Shown piece by piece: positions 1-4,183 of a stretch of 11,471 bases of DNA. The notes beneath the pieces are model-generated. The model saw only the letters and a program-made list of their open reading frames with translations, was not told where the DNA came from and made no database searches. The first letter of the stretch is position 1; each line of letters begins with the position of its first letter. The position numbers were made by a program, and so were the translations under genes. Source of the DNA: Candidatus Competibacteraceae bacterium (GTDB lineage: Bacteria; Pseudomonadota; Gammaproteobacteria; Competibacterales; Competibacteraceae); NCBI GenBank assembly GCA_016712625.1, contig JADJQQ010000026.1:1-11471 (forward strand), read 5' to 3'.

Positions 1-336
1 AAACTAACGGAGCCGGCCAAAAGTGCGGCTTGGGAATCGCCGCCCTGATCGTGCCCTCCAAACTCGAAATGACCGCGCGGGTCGTTCGCGAGGGTCTAGG
101 CTGGCGCGATCTTGGCATCACCGTACTGCCCGACCTCACGTCGGATACCACATGGTATGCGGTCGCCGATCCGCAACTGAGCGCCCCCGTCACCCGGCTG
201 GTGCTGCAATCGTCGCCAAATCGCGCGCATATATCTCAATCCGCTAATCATTGAAGGCTTTGAGTCCGCCGTGCAGCACGATGTCGATTTCGTGCCCCTG
301 TCCGGTGTGCCTGGCATTGTGAAGGTGTCGCCATGA
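1..336 (+). CDS. Major capsid protein, C-terminal part (left copy)
   Basis: This is the 3' end of the capsid gene that continues from the right end of the window across the circular junction. From base 30 it encodes an HK97-fold-like C-terminus: Gly-Ile-Ala-Ala-Leu-Ile-Val-Pro, then Thr-Trp-Tyr-Ala-Val-Ala-Asp-Pro, then a Glu-Gly-Phe-Glu strand and Asp-Val-Asp-Phe. Capsid proteins that are often fused to a prohead protease end in this way. The frame shifts near 222, where this copy has one base more than the right copy. The corrected protein ends at the TGA at 334-336, which overlaps the ATG of the next gene (ATGA). No start exists in this fragment because the N-terminal half lies at 10608-11096. 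Confidence 0.75.
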
Positions 337-377
337 GCGGCCGCCTCGATCCACGCTATTCCCGCCGGCCGTCCCGC
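1..377. repeat. Terminal direct repeat, left copy
   Basis: This segment recurs at 11097-11471. The copies differ at four places: two extra C bases here near 126-137, one substitution near 187 (C here, G in the other copy), one extra base here near 222, and a changed segment near 340-346 that is one base shorter here. It covers the capsid C-terminus and the start of the next gene. A repeat at both contig ends is what an assembler leaves when it reads around a circle or a terminally redundant molecule. The differences look like uncorrected read errors because each breaks a reading frame that the other copy keeps open. Confidence 0.93.
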
Positions 378-652
378 GCCATGCCGGCCTTGATCGGTCG
401 GAGCTGGATTGGCGAAACGAGGTGCGAGAACGGACTCAGCGGATGATTAACCCGCCCGTCGTGCCGGTACCGCCGCTGGATAGCGGCATGGCCAAATTGT
501 TGGCGTTCTGGAACCTGCCAGCCGAACAGCGCGAATCAATCCTGAAAGCCGAACAGGAATACCGCGAACAGGCCGAACGTGAGCGCCTGGAAGCGGTGCA
601 GCAAGCCGAGTTAGAGCGGCTGGCCCGCGAGGGTGGCGAGGTGCTGCCTTGA
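333..652 (+). CDS. Small hypothetical phage-type protein, about 106 aa after frame correction
   Basis: It follows the capsid gene with an ATGA overlap, so it is probably translationally coupled to it. In this copy the ATG at 333 runs into a stop after 37 codons. The right-hand copy of the repeat has one base more just after the start, and that reading joins the ATG to the long open frame (visible here from 422 to 652). The result is a protein starting Met-Ser-Gly-Leu-Thr-Arg and ending Gly-Gly-Glu-Val-Leu-Pro. The C-terminal half is a charged helix rich in Glu, Gln and Arg (about residues 62-100), likely a coiled coil. The stop overlaps a TTG start of the next ORF. Its position after the capsid gene would suit a head-associated protein, but I do not recognise the family. 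Confidence 0.6.
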
Positions 653-846
653 CTTCCCGCGAAGACCTCACCCTAGCCGTGAATTATCTGCGCAAGCACG
701 GTTGCGAGCGCACCGGCGGACGATGGATGCAGGGCGATCTGGTATTGGCCAGCGATCCTGTGGAATCCGCCCGCTTGCTTCGCCGGCGATTGATCCAGCA
801 AGAGCTGGACCGCACCCGCGCGGCCGGCCGGTGGTGTCACCGGTAA
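649..846 (+). CDS. Small hypothetical protein, 65 aa
   Basis: It begins at a TTG that overlaps the stop of the preceding gene (TTGA), which suggests translational coupling. The protein has an N-terminal helix (Leu-Ala-Val-Asn-Tyr-Leu-Arg-Lys-His) and a short Gly-Gly-Arg-Trp-Met turn. A second helix rich in Arg and Leu follows. There is no signal peptide or membrane segment. The end may be wrong: past the TAA the +1 frame stays open to 1333, and the stop sits next to a repetitive CCGGCCGGCCGG run where a base could be miscalled. I do not recognise the family. Confidence 0.5.
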   Translation: MTSREDLTLAVNYLRKHGCERTGGRWMQGDLVLASDPVESARLLRRRLIQQELDRTRAAGRWCHR

Positions 847-1057
847 GATTTCACTGCCCGAGCATTCATTTGGCGGACCGAACGAGACAGCGCATGGCCA
901 TAGTTCGGACCCGTCAGCGGATTGGGCGCCCGCGTCTCCACGATCATGGCCAGCGCACCGGACCGGGCAACGCCGCCACCTAGCGGCGACCCGGACCCCG
1001 CCCGACCGGCCCACCGTGAAACCGTGGAGGATAAGGGCATCATTTGAGGATCACCCA

Positions 1058-1333
1058 TTGAGCGAACAAGCCACTGAATACCGACTGACGGCGCTAGACC
1101 TGGCCCGCGCCAAGCAAAGCGCAATGCGGGAGCAGGGCATCGTCATCAAAAAACGCGACCCTTACCAGATAGCGGCGGCCGATCCAAAATCACTGCGAAA
1201 GGCCGTCAACGCGAAATGCTGGGATTGCCAAGGTGGCGGCGCGGACCCGAACACTCGGCAAGCCGTGGGCCAGTGTGGAATTACCGATTGCAGTCTGTGG
1301 CCTGTCAGACCTTGGCAAGAGGCGGTAGGCTGA
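1058..1333 (+). CDS. Small four-cysteine protein, putative zinc-binding
   Basis: The C-terminal half carries Lys-Cys-Trp-Asp-Cys-Gln-Gly-Gly, then Gly-Gln-Cys-Gly-Ile-Thr-Asp-Cys-Ser-Leu-Trp-Pro-Val-Arg. This CxxC...CxxxxC arrangement is typical of a small family of phage and prophage proteins assumed to bind a metal ion. The molecular role is unknown. I prefer the TTG at 1058 (Leu-Ser-Glu-Gln) because GAGGA lies about 7 bases upstream. The frame is also open from a GTG at 1016 and beyond. The stretch 847-1057 has no other supported gene. The protein is cytoplasmic with no membrane segment. Confidence 0.65.
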   Translation: MSEQATEYRLTALDLARAKQSAMREQGIVIKKRDPYQIAAADPKSLRKAVNAKCWDCQGGGADPNTRQAVGQCGITDCSLWPVRPWQEAVG

Positions 1334-1373
1334 TTCCAACAGTCAGGAACACAGTCATTTTCGCCTTGGAATC
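1332..1373. other. Inverted repeat between two small genes
   Basis: GATTCCAA at 1332-1339 is complementary to TTGGAATC at 1366-1373 with a 26-base loop. It fills the gap between the four-cysteine gene and the next ORF. There is no T-run after it, so it is not a classical terminator. It could be a weak processing hairpin or a protein-binding site. Confidence 0.3.
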
Positions 1374-1391
1374 GATTCTGGACGCGACGCC

Positions 1392-1619
1392 ATGAGCGAA
1401 CAGCAACGCCATGCCCGGCTGGTGGCGATACGCCAGAACATCGCCGCCAATCGCCGTCGCGCCCTACTGGTGAGGTGGCAAGAGCAGCGCGAGCGGCTCC
1501 TAGCGATCCGGCCACGATCTGAGGCCGAACACCAAGCGCAGTGCAAGCCCTGGCGCTGCTGGACGCGGCAAGGCCGGCCTGAGCACCACTCTAACAGGTT
1601 GGGAGAAAGAATTTCTTGA
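1392..1619 (+). CDS. Small basic coiled-coil-like protein, end uncertain
   Basis: It starts Met-Ser-Glu-Gln-Gln-Arg-His-Ala-Arg and continues as a strongly basic, alanine- and arginine-rich helix to about residue 52 (Ala-Glu-His-Gln-Ala-Gln). After that the composition changes abruptly (Cys, Trp, His, Ser), which looks like an out-of-frame tail. One base over, the same DNA reads Val-Gln-Ala-Leu-Ala-Leu-Leu-Asp-Ala-Ala-Arg-Pro-Ala and then a TGA at about 1580. A single-base error near 1537-1541 is therefore likely and the true protein would be about 62 residues. No family recognised; an RNA- or DNA-binding role is only a guess from the charge. Confidence 0.45.
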   Translation: MSEQQRHARLVAIRQNIAANRRRALLVRWQEQRERLLAIRPRSEAEHQAQCKPWRCWTRQGRPEHHSNRLGERIS

Positions 1620-1692
1620 AAAATTAGGGACTGATAATTCAAGAAATTGGACCGATTTCGACCCGCCGATCTATAACATCTGGAAGCAGCAA
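1579..1692 (+). pseudogene. Gene remnant, possibly from a DNA methyltransferase
   Basis: The + strand reads without a stop as Gly-Trp-Glu-Lys-Glu-Phe-Leu-Glu-Lys-Leu-Gly, Thr-Asp-Asn-Ser-Arg-Asn-Trp-Thr-Asp-Phe-Asp and Pro-Pro-Ile-Tyr-Asn-Ile-Trp-Lys-Gln-Gln. This is well-formed protein sequence, unlike chance reading, and it resembles from memory a segment near the catalytic part of some bacterial DNA methylases. It has no start codon with a ribosome site and it stops being protein-like exactly where the CRISPR-like repeat begins at 1693. I treat it as a truncated fragment; the methylase assignment is tentative. Confidence 0.35.
1610..1648. other. Perfect 11-bp inverted repeat, 17-base loop
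   Basis: AATTTCTTGAA (1610-1620) is the exact reverse complement of TTCAAGAAATT (1638-1648). It lies at the end of the small basic gene and before the CRISPR-like unit. It lacks a clear T-run on either strand, so an operator, a weak terminator for the minus-strand array transcript, or an RNA-processing hairpin are all possible. It also lies inside the methylase-like remnant. Confidence 0.5.
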
Positions 1693-1780
1693 GGTATTCC
1701 CCACGCGCGCGTGGGAGCACCATCGGCAATTATTGTCGATTTGCCACCAAAGCGGTTCGGCCCACGCGCGCGTGGAGCAC
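1693..1780 (-). CRISPR. Two-repeat, one-spacer type I-E-like mini-array
   Basis: Read on the minus strand there are two 28-base repeats, at 1780-1753 and 1720-1693, separated by exactly 32 bases (1752-1721). Both begin GTGCTCC and contain the perfect palindrome CCACGCGCGCGTGG. The first ends in GAACCG, the hallmark 3' end of type I-E repeats, while the second is degenerate at that end as terminal repeats often are. The palindromes lie 61 bases apart, the normal I-E period (29 + 32). No cas genes are present. One G is probably missing from the first repeat. The spacer has no match elsewhere in this window. A pair of protein-binding palindromes is the alternative, but it would not explain the 32-base spacing or the GAACCG end. 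Confidence 0.6.
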
Positions 1781-1982
1781 CTCCAAGACCTTCGTCGCAT
1801 GATCGACGCTCTTTCCAGACACTCCAAACTCCTTCCCGGCTGCATCGCGGGCGTCCGACAATCCCGGTAAATTTACCGGACTTGCCCCCAGGCTGGTCCC
1901 CCTTGCGTACCTGCATCCGCTCCCTTGCCAGCTTGTCGTAGTAGCCACTCAAGCCGGCCTCAGCGAACGCCCCAAGCGAAAT
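1781..1982 (-). pseudogene. Remnant of a ParB-like / HTH protein gene
   Basis: The minus strand encodes Gly-Tyr-Tyr-Asp-Lys-Leu-Ala-Arg-Glu-Arg, then, after a frameshift near 1865-1880, Ser-Asp-Ala-Arg-Asp-Ala-Ala-Gly-Lys-Glu-Phe-Gly-Val-Ser-Gly-Lys-Ser-Val-Asp. It continues His-Ala-Thr-Lys-Val-Leu-Glu. The second part is the helix-turn-helix seen in ParB/KorB-like proteins that accompany DNA methylases in mobile elements. It is broken by the frameshift, has no credible start, and ends at base 1781 where the CRISPR-like repeat starts. It occupies the leader side of the mini-array. Confidence 0.5.
1864..1879. promoter_or_regulatory. Perfect 16-bp palindrome
   Basis: CCGGTAAATTTACCGG is its own reverse complement. 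It lies about 85 bases upstream of the mini-array on the array's leader side, so it could be an operator. It also falls where the minus-strand remnant changes frame, and may simply be part of that old coding sequence. Confidence 0.4.
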
Positions 1983-2038
1983 TCAAGATTTGGCCTATTA
2001 TCATGAATGAATCGCCATAGAATCCACTAACAATCTAG

Positions 2039-2068
2039 TTGCAATCATGGCCTGTGAAGCGCAATACT
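2039..2068 (+). promoter_or_regulatory. Candidate promoter for the HTH gene
   Basis: TTGCAA (2039-2044) and AATACT (2063-2068) are separated by 18 bases and lie about 30 bases before the HTH gene's ATG. They match the sigma-70 hexamers only partly. The position, at the start of a run of four small genes after a gene-poor stretch, supports a promoter here. Confidence 0.3.
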
Positions 2069-2098
2069 TGGCGGAATTCCAAACTTTGAGGTTCCCGC

Positions 2099-2293
2099 AT
2101 GAAAGCCATGATGAACGTTCATGAGGTCGCGATTGAGGTGGGCGTGCATGTCGAGACTGTCCGGAAGTGGCTGGCCAAAGGCGAGTTGACCGGAAGCAAC
2201 ACCCCGGCAGGCTGGCGAGTGACACCGGCCGATATTGACGCCTGGATGGAGAAGCATCGCCGGCCGACCAAGGTGGACGCCGAACCACACTGA
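2099..2293 (+). CDS. Small MerR/AlpA-type helix-turn-helix regulator or excisionase
   Basis: A 64-residue protein with the pattern Met-Asn-Val-His-Glu-Val-Ala-Ile-Glu-Val-Gly-Val-His-Val-Glu-Thr-Val-Arg-Lys-Trp, followed by Leu-Ala-Lys-Gly-Glu-Leu and Gly-Trp-Arg-Val-Thr-Pro-Ala-Asp-Ile-Asp-Ala-Trp. This is the HTH_17 fold (recognition helix, wing, then the Asp-Ile-Asp-Ala-Trp helix) shared by AlpA-like satellite regulators and recombination directionality factors. GAGG at 2088-2091 is well placed for the ATG at 2099; ATGs at 2108 and 2111 are possible. In phage satellites such proteins often control the replication and packaging genes, and one gene of this class can also govern anti-CRISPR transcription. 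The role here is inferred. No integrase is present for it to direct. Confidence 0.8.
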   Translation: MKAMMNVHEVAIEVGVHVETVRKWLAKGELTGSNTPAGWRVTPADIDAWMEKHRRPTKVDAEPH

Positions 2294-2345
2294 ATTCGCC
2301 CGAAAGGGCACGGCTCCGGCCCGCTTGCCGGTGGGAGTGCATGAC

Positions 2346-2681
2346 ATGACTATGCGATGGATTGGCCCGGACCCGCTGCTCGCGGTGGGCGATATGGGAT
2401 TCCTGGTCGAGAACTACAACGAAAGCACGGGCGGTAGCCAATTTTTCCTGCGCGATACGCCCGCCTACACGAACCGGTCGCACGAACCGCGCCTGTCGGG
2501 CTGGTGCGGAACCTGGAACAACATCGGCACGCATGGGCACGGGATGGCCCGAGTGATCCGGGTAGCCCGGAACGGCCGCGCCCTGGTGTCGAGTCTTGAA
2601 GGCGCAGAATTGGCCGCTGCCCTGGAAGAGTTCGGGTACCCCGAGCTGATGCCCGCAAAACCTGCCGCGCAAGCGGCATAG
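2346..2681 (+). CDS. Conserved hypothetical protein, about 111 aa
   Basis: It starts Met-Thr-Met-Arg-Trp-Ile-Gly-Pro-Asp-Pro with a GTGGGAG ribosome site about 9 bases upstream. The frame is open further upstream, but that extension overlaps the HTH gene. The middle has Gly-Phe-Leu-Val-Glu-Asn-Tyr-Asn, Phe-Phe-Leu-Arg-Asp and Leu-Ser-Gly-Trp-Cys-Gly-Thr-Trp-Asn-Asn, then a beta-rich Val-Ile-Arg-Val-Ala-Arg-Asn-Gly-Arg-Ala segment and an Ala-rich tail. This combination looks like small conserved phage and prophage proteins of unknown function. There is no signal peptide or membrane helix. It sits in a compact run with the HTH gene and two small downstream genes. Confidence 0.7.
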   Translation: MTMRWIGPDPLLAVGDMGFLVENYNESTGGSQFFLRDTPAYTNRSHEPRLSGWCGTWNNIGTHGHGMARVIRVARNGRALVSSLEGAELAAALEEFGYPELMPAKPAAQAA

Positions 2682-2750
2682 CGCCACCCTGCCGGCTGGT
2701 ACCCGGACAAGGTGACTTTCCACGACACACCCTTTAAAGGAGGGCGCGTC

Positions 2751-2948
2751 ATGAACAACACCGATTCTACACCCACTATTGTCGGCCGAACCCTGCGAAT
2801 TCTCGCCAACGAAATTTTGCTACTGGCGGAATCCGTGGGAGCCGATCCCCTGACGCCCGAAATGCGCGCGGGGATTCAGCGCGACCTGGCGGAGATATGC
2901 CGGTCGATCAAGCGATGCGCCAACGAATTGGGTGAAACCCATGCCTAA
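2751..2948 (+). CDS. Small hypothetical helical protein, 65 aa
   Basis: The start is well supported by AAAGGAGGG about 8 bases upstream of the ATG at 2751, one of the strongest ribosome sites in the window. The protein is mostly helical: Ile-Val-Gly-Arg-Thr-Leu-Arg-Ile-Leu-Ala-Asn-Glu, then Ala-Glu-Ile-Cys-Arg-Ser-Ile-Lys-Arg-Cys-Ala-Asn. No family recognised. Its stop overlaps the ATG of the next gene by eight bases, so the two are likely co-translated. The strong site suggests abundant expression. Confidence 0.65.
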   Translation: MNNTDSTPTIVGRTLRILANEILLLAESVGADPLTPEMRAGIQRDLAEICRSIKRCANELGETHA

Positions 2949-3132
2949 TCGTCCCGACTTGCCGACACTAGCGAATTCGAAAAGGATTGTTGAAATTCGA
3001 TTTGTCCGAGAATCCGGACTTTGGCGCTGGGTGGTTATCGATGAATTCGACCGGCTTTACCTGGATCAAGGTCAATTCCGAAGTCTGGATTTAGCGGTTG
3101 ACGATTTACGATCTGTGAAAGGGTTTTCGTAA
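2941..3132 (+). CDS. Small hypothetical protein, 63 aa
   Basis: It overlaps the previous gene (ATGCCTAA). A GTG three codons earlier is an alternative start. The protein has alternating hydrophobic strands: Val-Glu-Ile-Arg-Phe-Val-Arg-Glu and Leu-Trp-Arg-Trp-Val-Val-Ile-Asp-Glu-Phe. A helix, Ser-Leu-Asp-Leu-Ala-Val-Asp-Asp-Leu, ends it. This suggests a small beta-beta-alpha fold. The gene is less GC-rich than its neighbours, and GAATTC-like stretches recur here and into 3160. Function unknown. It is the last gene before a regulatory stretch of more than 650 bases. Confidence 0.6.
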   Translation: MPNRPDLPTLANSKRIVEIRFVRESGLWRWVVIDEFDRLYLDQGQFRSLDLAVDDLRSVKGFS

Positions 3133-3186
3133 GGGTGAATAACCGATGAATTACGAATTCAATGCAACGTTGTTTGAGTAGCCATA

Positions 3187-3223
3187 GTCTTAATCCCTTC
3201 TTCATCAGGGCAAGGATTCAAAC
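3187..3223 (+). CRISPR. Lone 37-base CRISPR-repeat-like unit
   Basis: The 37 bases begin GTCTTAATCCCT and end GGATTCAAAC. They have the features of a long type III or type I repeat: a GT start, an inner stem (AATCCCT at 3192-3198 facing AGGG and GGATT at 3206-3218), and an 8-base ATTCAAAC end like the usual ATTGAAAC crRNA tag. There is only one copy. An ATTCAATC at 3286-3293, 70 bases on, could be the tail of a badly decayed second repeat, but the rest does not align. A Rho-independent terminator follows at 3305. Solitary repeats placed like this in phages act as RNA anti-CRISPRs. Identification rests on resemblance only. Confidence 0.42.
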
Positions 3224-3304
3224 TCTGTTTTGATCAACTGGCGGAAACGAGCAAGCCGGGTTGCGATGGAATAGATAAGGCGGCTATTCAATCCCGTGAA
3301 AGAC

Positions 3305-3340
3305 AAAACCCGATCCGCTGAAAGGCTGGTCGGGTTTTTT
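3305..3340 (+). terminator. Rho-independent terminator
   Basis: AAAACCCGA (3305-3313) pairs with TCGGGTTTT (3330-3338), followed by a T-run. An A-rich left arm means it may also work on the opposite strand. It ends transcription from the small-gene operon (2099-3132) and of any short RNA carrying the CRISPR-like repeat at 3187-3223. Confidence 0.85.
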
Positions 3341-3475
3341 GTTAATGCCGATTATTGGTTTGCTAATTAATTATGTAATTCGCTTAATTGATTGGTTAAT
3401 TCGCTTAATGCATTAAAGGCATTTAAATTCAATTACACATTTTTATTATGTCGAGATAATCATTATTGCAGGCGA
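3341..3475. promoter_or_regulatory. AT-rich control region with two 13-bp direct repeats
   Basis: This is by far the most AT-rich stretch in a GC-rich window. TAATTCGCTTAAT occurs at 3376-3388 and again at 3397-3409, 21 bases apart, about two helical turns, so the copies lie on the same face of the DNA. ATAAT-C-ATTAT near 3450 adds a further dyad. Tandem operators for one of the two HTH-like proteins, or a DNA unwinding element, both fit. No convincing gene crosses it. Confidence 0.5.
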
Positions 3476-3554
3476 GAATTCTATACGGCTGGAGCGCGAT
3501 CAAAGAGTCCCGGATGGTGGTACTTTTTTACGTCGCGCAACGACAAATCTCATC

Positions 3555-3583
3555 TTGACTGCGACAAAAAAAGGGGATACTTT
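3555..3583 (+). promoter_or_regulatory. Candidate sigma-70 promoter
   Basis: TTGACT (3555-3560) is followed by TACTTT (3578-3583) at 17 bases, or GATACT at 15 bases. The A-rich spacer ends in AAAAAAAGGGG. It would transcribe the hairpin at 3607-3649, the 3800 gene and possibly the replication genes. Confidence 0.4.
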
Positions 3584-3606
3584 GCGAATTGTTTGGACAA
3601 AACAAC

Positions 3607-3649
3607 GCCCGCCCCCCTGGAAGTTTGGCGACCGAAAGGGGAAGCGGGC
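3607..3649 (+). other. GC-rich hairpin in a leader RNA
   Basis: GCCCGC (3607-3612) pairs with GCGGGC (3644-3649), and CCCCT (3614-3618) pairs with AGGGG (3637-3641), leaving small bulges and an 18-base loop. There is no T-run, so it is not a simple terminator. It begins about 20-25 bases after the candidate promoter and would sit at the 5' end of that transcript, as a stability element, an attenuator or part of a small RNA. Confidence 0.45.
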
Positions 3650-3799
3650 TGAGTCTTGAAGCAACACGAGACATGACCTTATGGCACGACCGGGTTGACC
3701 GTAGACGCGCATTTTGCGTTTTCGGCACGCACATGATCGCAACAGATGCGTTCCTGTGTCAATCCGGTCGTGCTGAGATTTCCAACGAGAGGCACCGAC

Positions 3800-4021
3800 A
3801 TGAACGTCATCAAGACCCCGCTACCCGACCTTGCTGCCGCCCTACGGCCCCACGGCGTGGCCATGACCTACGCCCAACTTTTCGCGCGGGCATCCTCTGG
3901 AATATTCCCTGTTCGCCGGGAGGCCCGGTTAGTCTTTGCGATCGGTGACCCGGCCGACATCGCAAGGTTGATTCTGCACGCAGAAGAGAAGAAGAACCCC
4001 TGCCACAGAACCGCCGCGTAG
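3800..4021 (+). CDS. Small putative DNA-binding protein, 73 aa
   Basis: I chose the ATG at 3800 because GAGAGG lies about 7 bases upstream. The open frame extends back to 3746 but without support. The protein reads Thr-Tyr-Ala-Gln-Leu-Phe-Ala-Arg-Ala-Ser-Ser-Gly-Ile-Phe-Pro-Val-Arg-Arg-Glu-Ala-Arg, then Ile-Gly-Asp-Pro-Ala-Asp-Ile-Ala-Arg-Leu-Ile. The layout (a helix, a Phe-Pro-Val-Arg-Arg turn, then a hydrophobic Asp-x-x-x-Ile-Ala helix) is that of excisionase or HTH_17-like proteins whose wing contacts DNA. It lies between the AT-rich control region and the replication operon, so a regulator of either is plausible. Not assigned to a named family. Confidence 0.55.
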   Translation: MNVIKTPLPDLAAALRPHGVAMTYAQLFARASSGIFPVRREARLVFAIGDPADIARLILHAEEKKNPCHRTAA

Positions 4022-4098
4022 CCTCTTTACGGCGCGCGGACGTGCGACCCATGCCTACCTATCCCCTCGCCACCCGCGTGTCGCTGGTGGCTTTCGCG

Positions 4099-4115
4099 TG
4101 CCTGGAATCCAGGCA
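4099..4115. promoter_or_regulatory. 17-base palindrome upstream of the replication operon
   Basis: TGCCTGGA, one A, then TCCAGGCA form a perfect 8-bp dyad, followed by eight A bases. It lies about 70 bases before the ProQ/FinO gene. It has the shape of a repressor operator. The loop is too short for a good RNA hairpin. Confidence 0.4.
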
Positions 4116-4122
4116 AAAAAAA

Positions 4123-4165
4123 TTGCCCGGACAAAGCAGCGAGTAACTGCTAGGCGGGCAAGTTT
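4123..4165 (+). terminator. Hairpin with T-run, terminator or attenuator
   Basis: TTGCCCG (4123-4129) pairs with CGGGCAA (4155-4161), with an inner stem AGCAG/CTGCT (4135-4139, 4147-4151), followed by GTTTTC. The A-run before it makes it a possible terminator on the minus strand too. It lies about 20 bases ahead of the ProQ/FinO start. A GC stem with a U-tail is the kind of RNA that FinO/ProQ domains bind, so it could be the protein's own control site. Confidence 0.5.
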
Positions 4166-4183
4166 TCAAACTAGGTGAAATAA

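Noticed and set aside
847..1057. Upstream extension of the four-cysteine gene or another gene in this gap
   Set aside because: One frame is open, but it has no start before 1016 and a Pro/Arg/His-rich composition. Nothing else is visible in this stretch.
2001..2723. Long minus-strand ORF (240 codons) opposite the HTH and 2346 genes
   Set aside because: The opposite strand has two proteins with clear folds and ribosome sites. The minus frame is rich in Arg, Ser and Cys and has no recognisable motif, as expected of the reverse of GC-rich coding DNA.
3257..3293. Possible second copy of the 37-base CRISPR-like repeat
   Set aside because: Only the ATTCAA end and a few scattered bases agree, so a second repeat is not supported and the first is described as solitary.
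3392..3652. ORF of 86 codons from a TTG in the AT-rich region
   Set aside because: It crosses the direct repeats, the promoter candidate and the hairpin, lacks a ribosome site and has an unnatural Cys/Trp/Tyr/Lys-rich composition.
4051..4146. A 31-codon ORF before the ProQ/FinO gene
   Set aside because: It has no ribosome site and overlaps the palindrome and the hairpin, so the segment is better read as regulatory.
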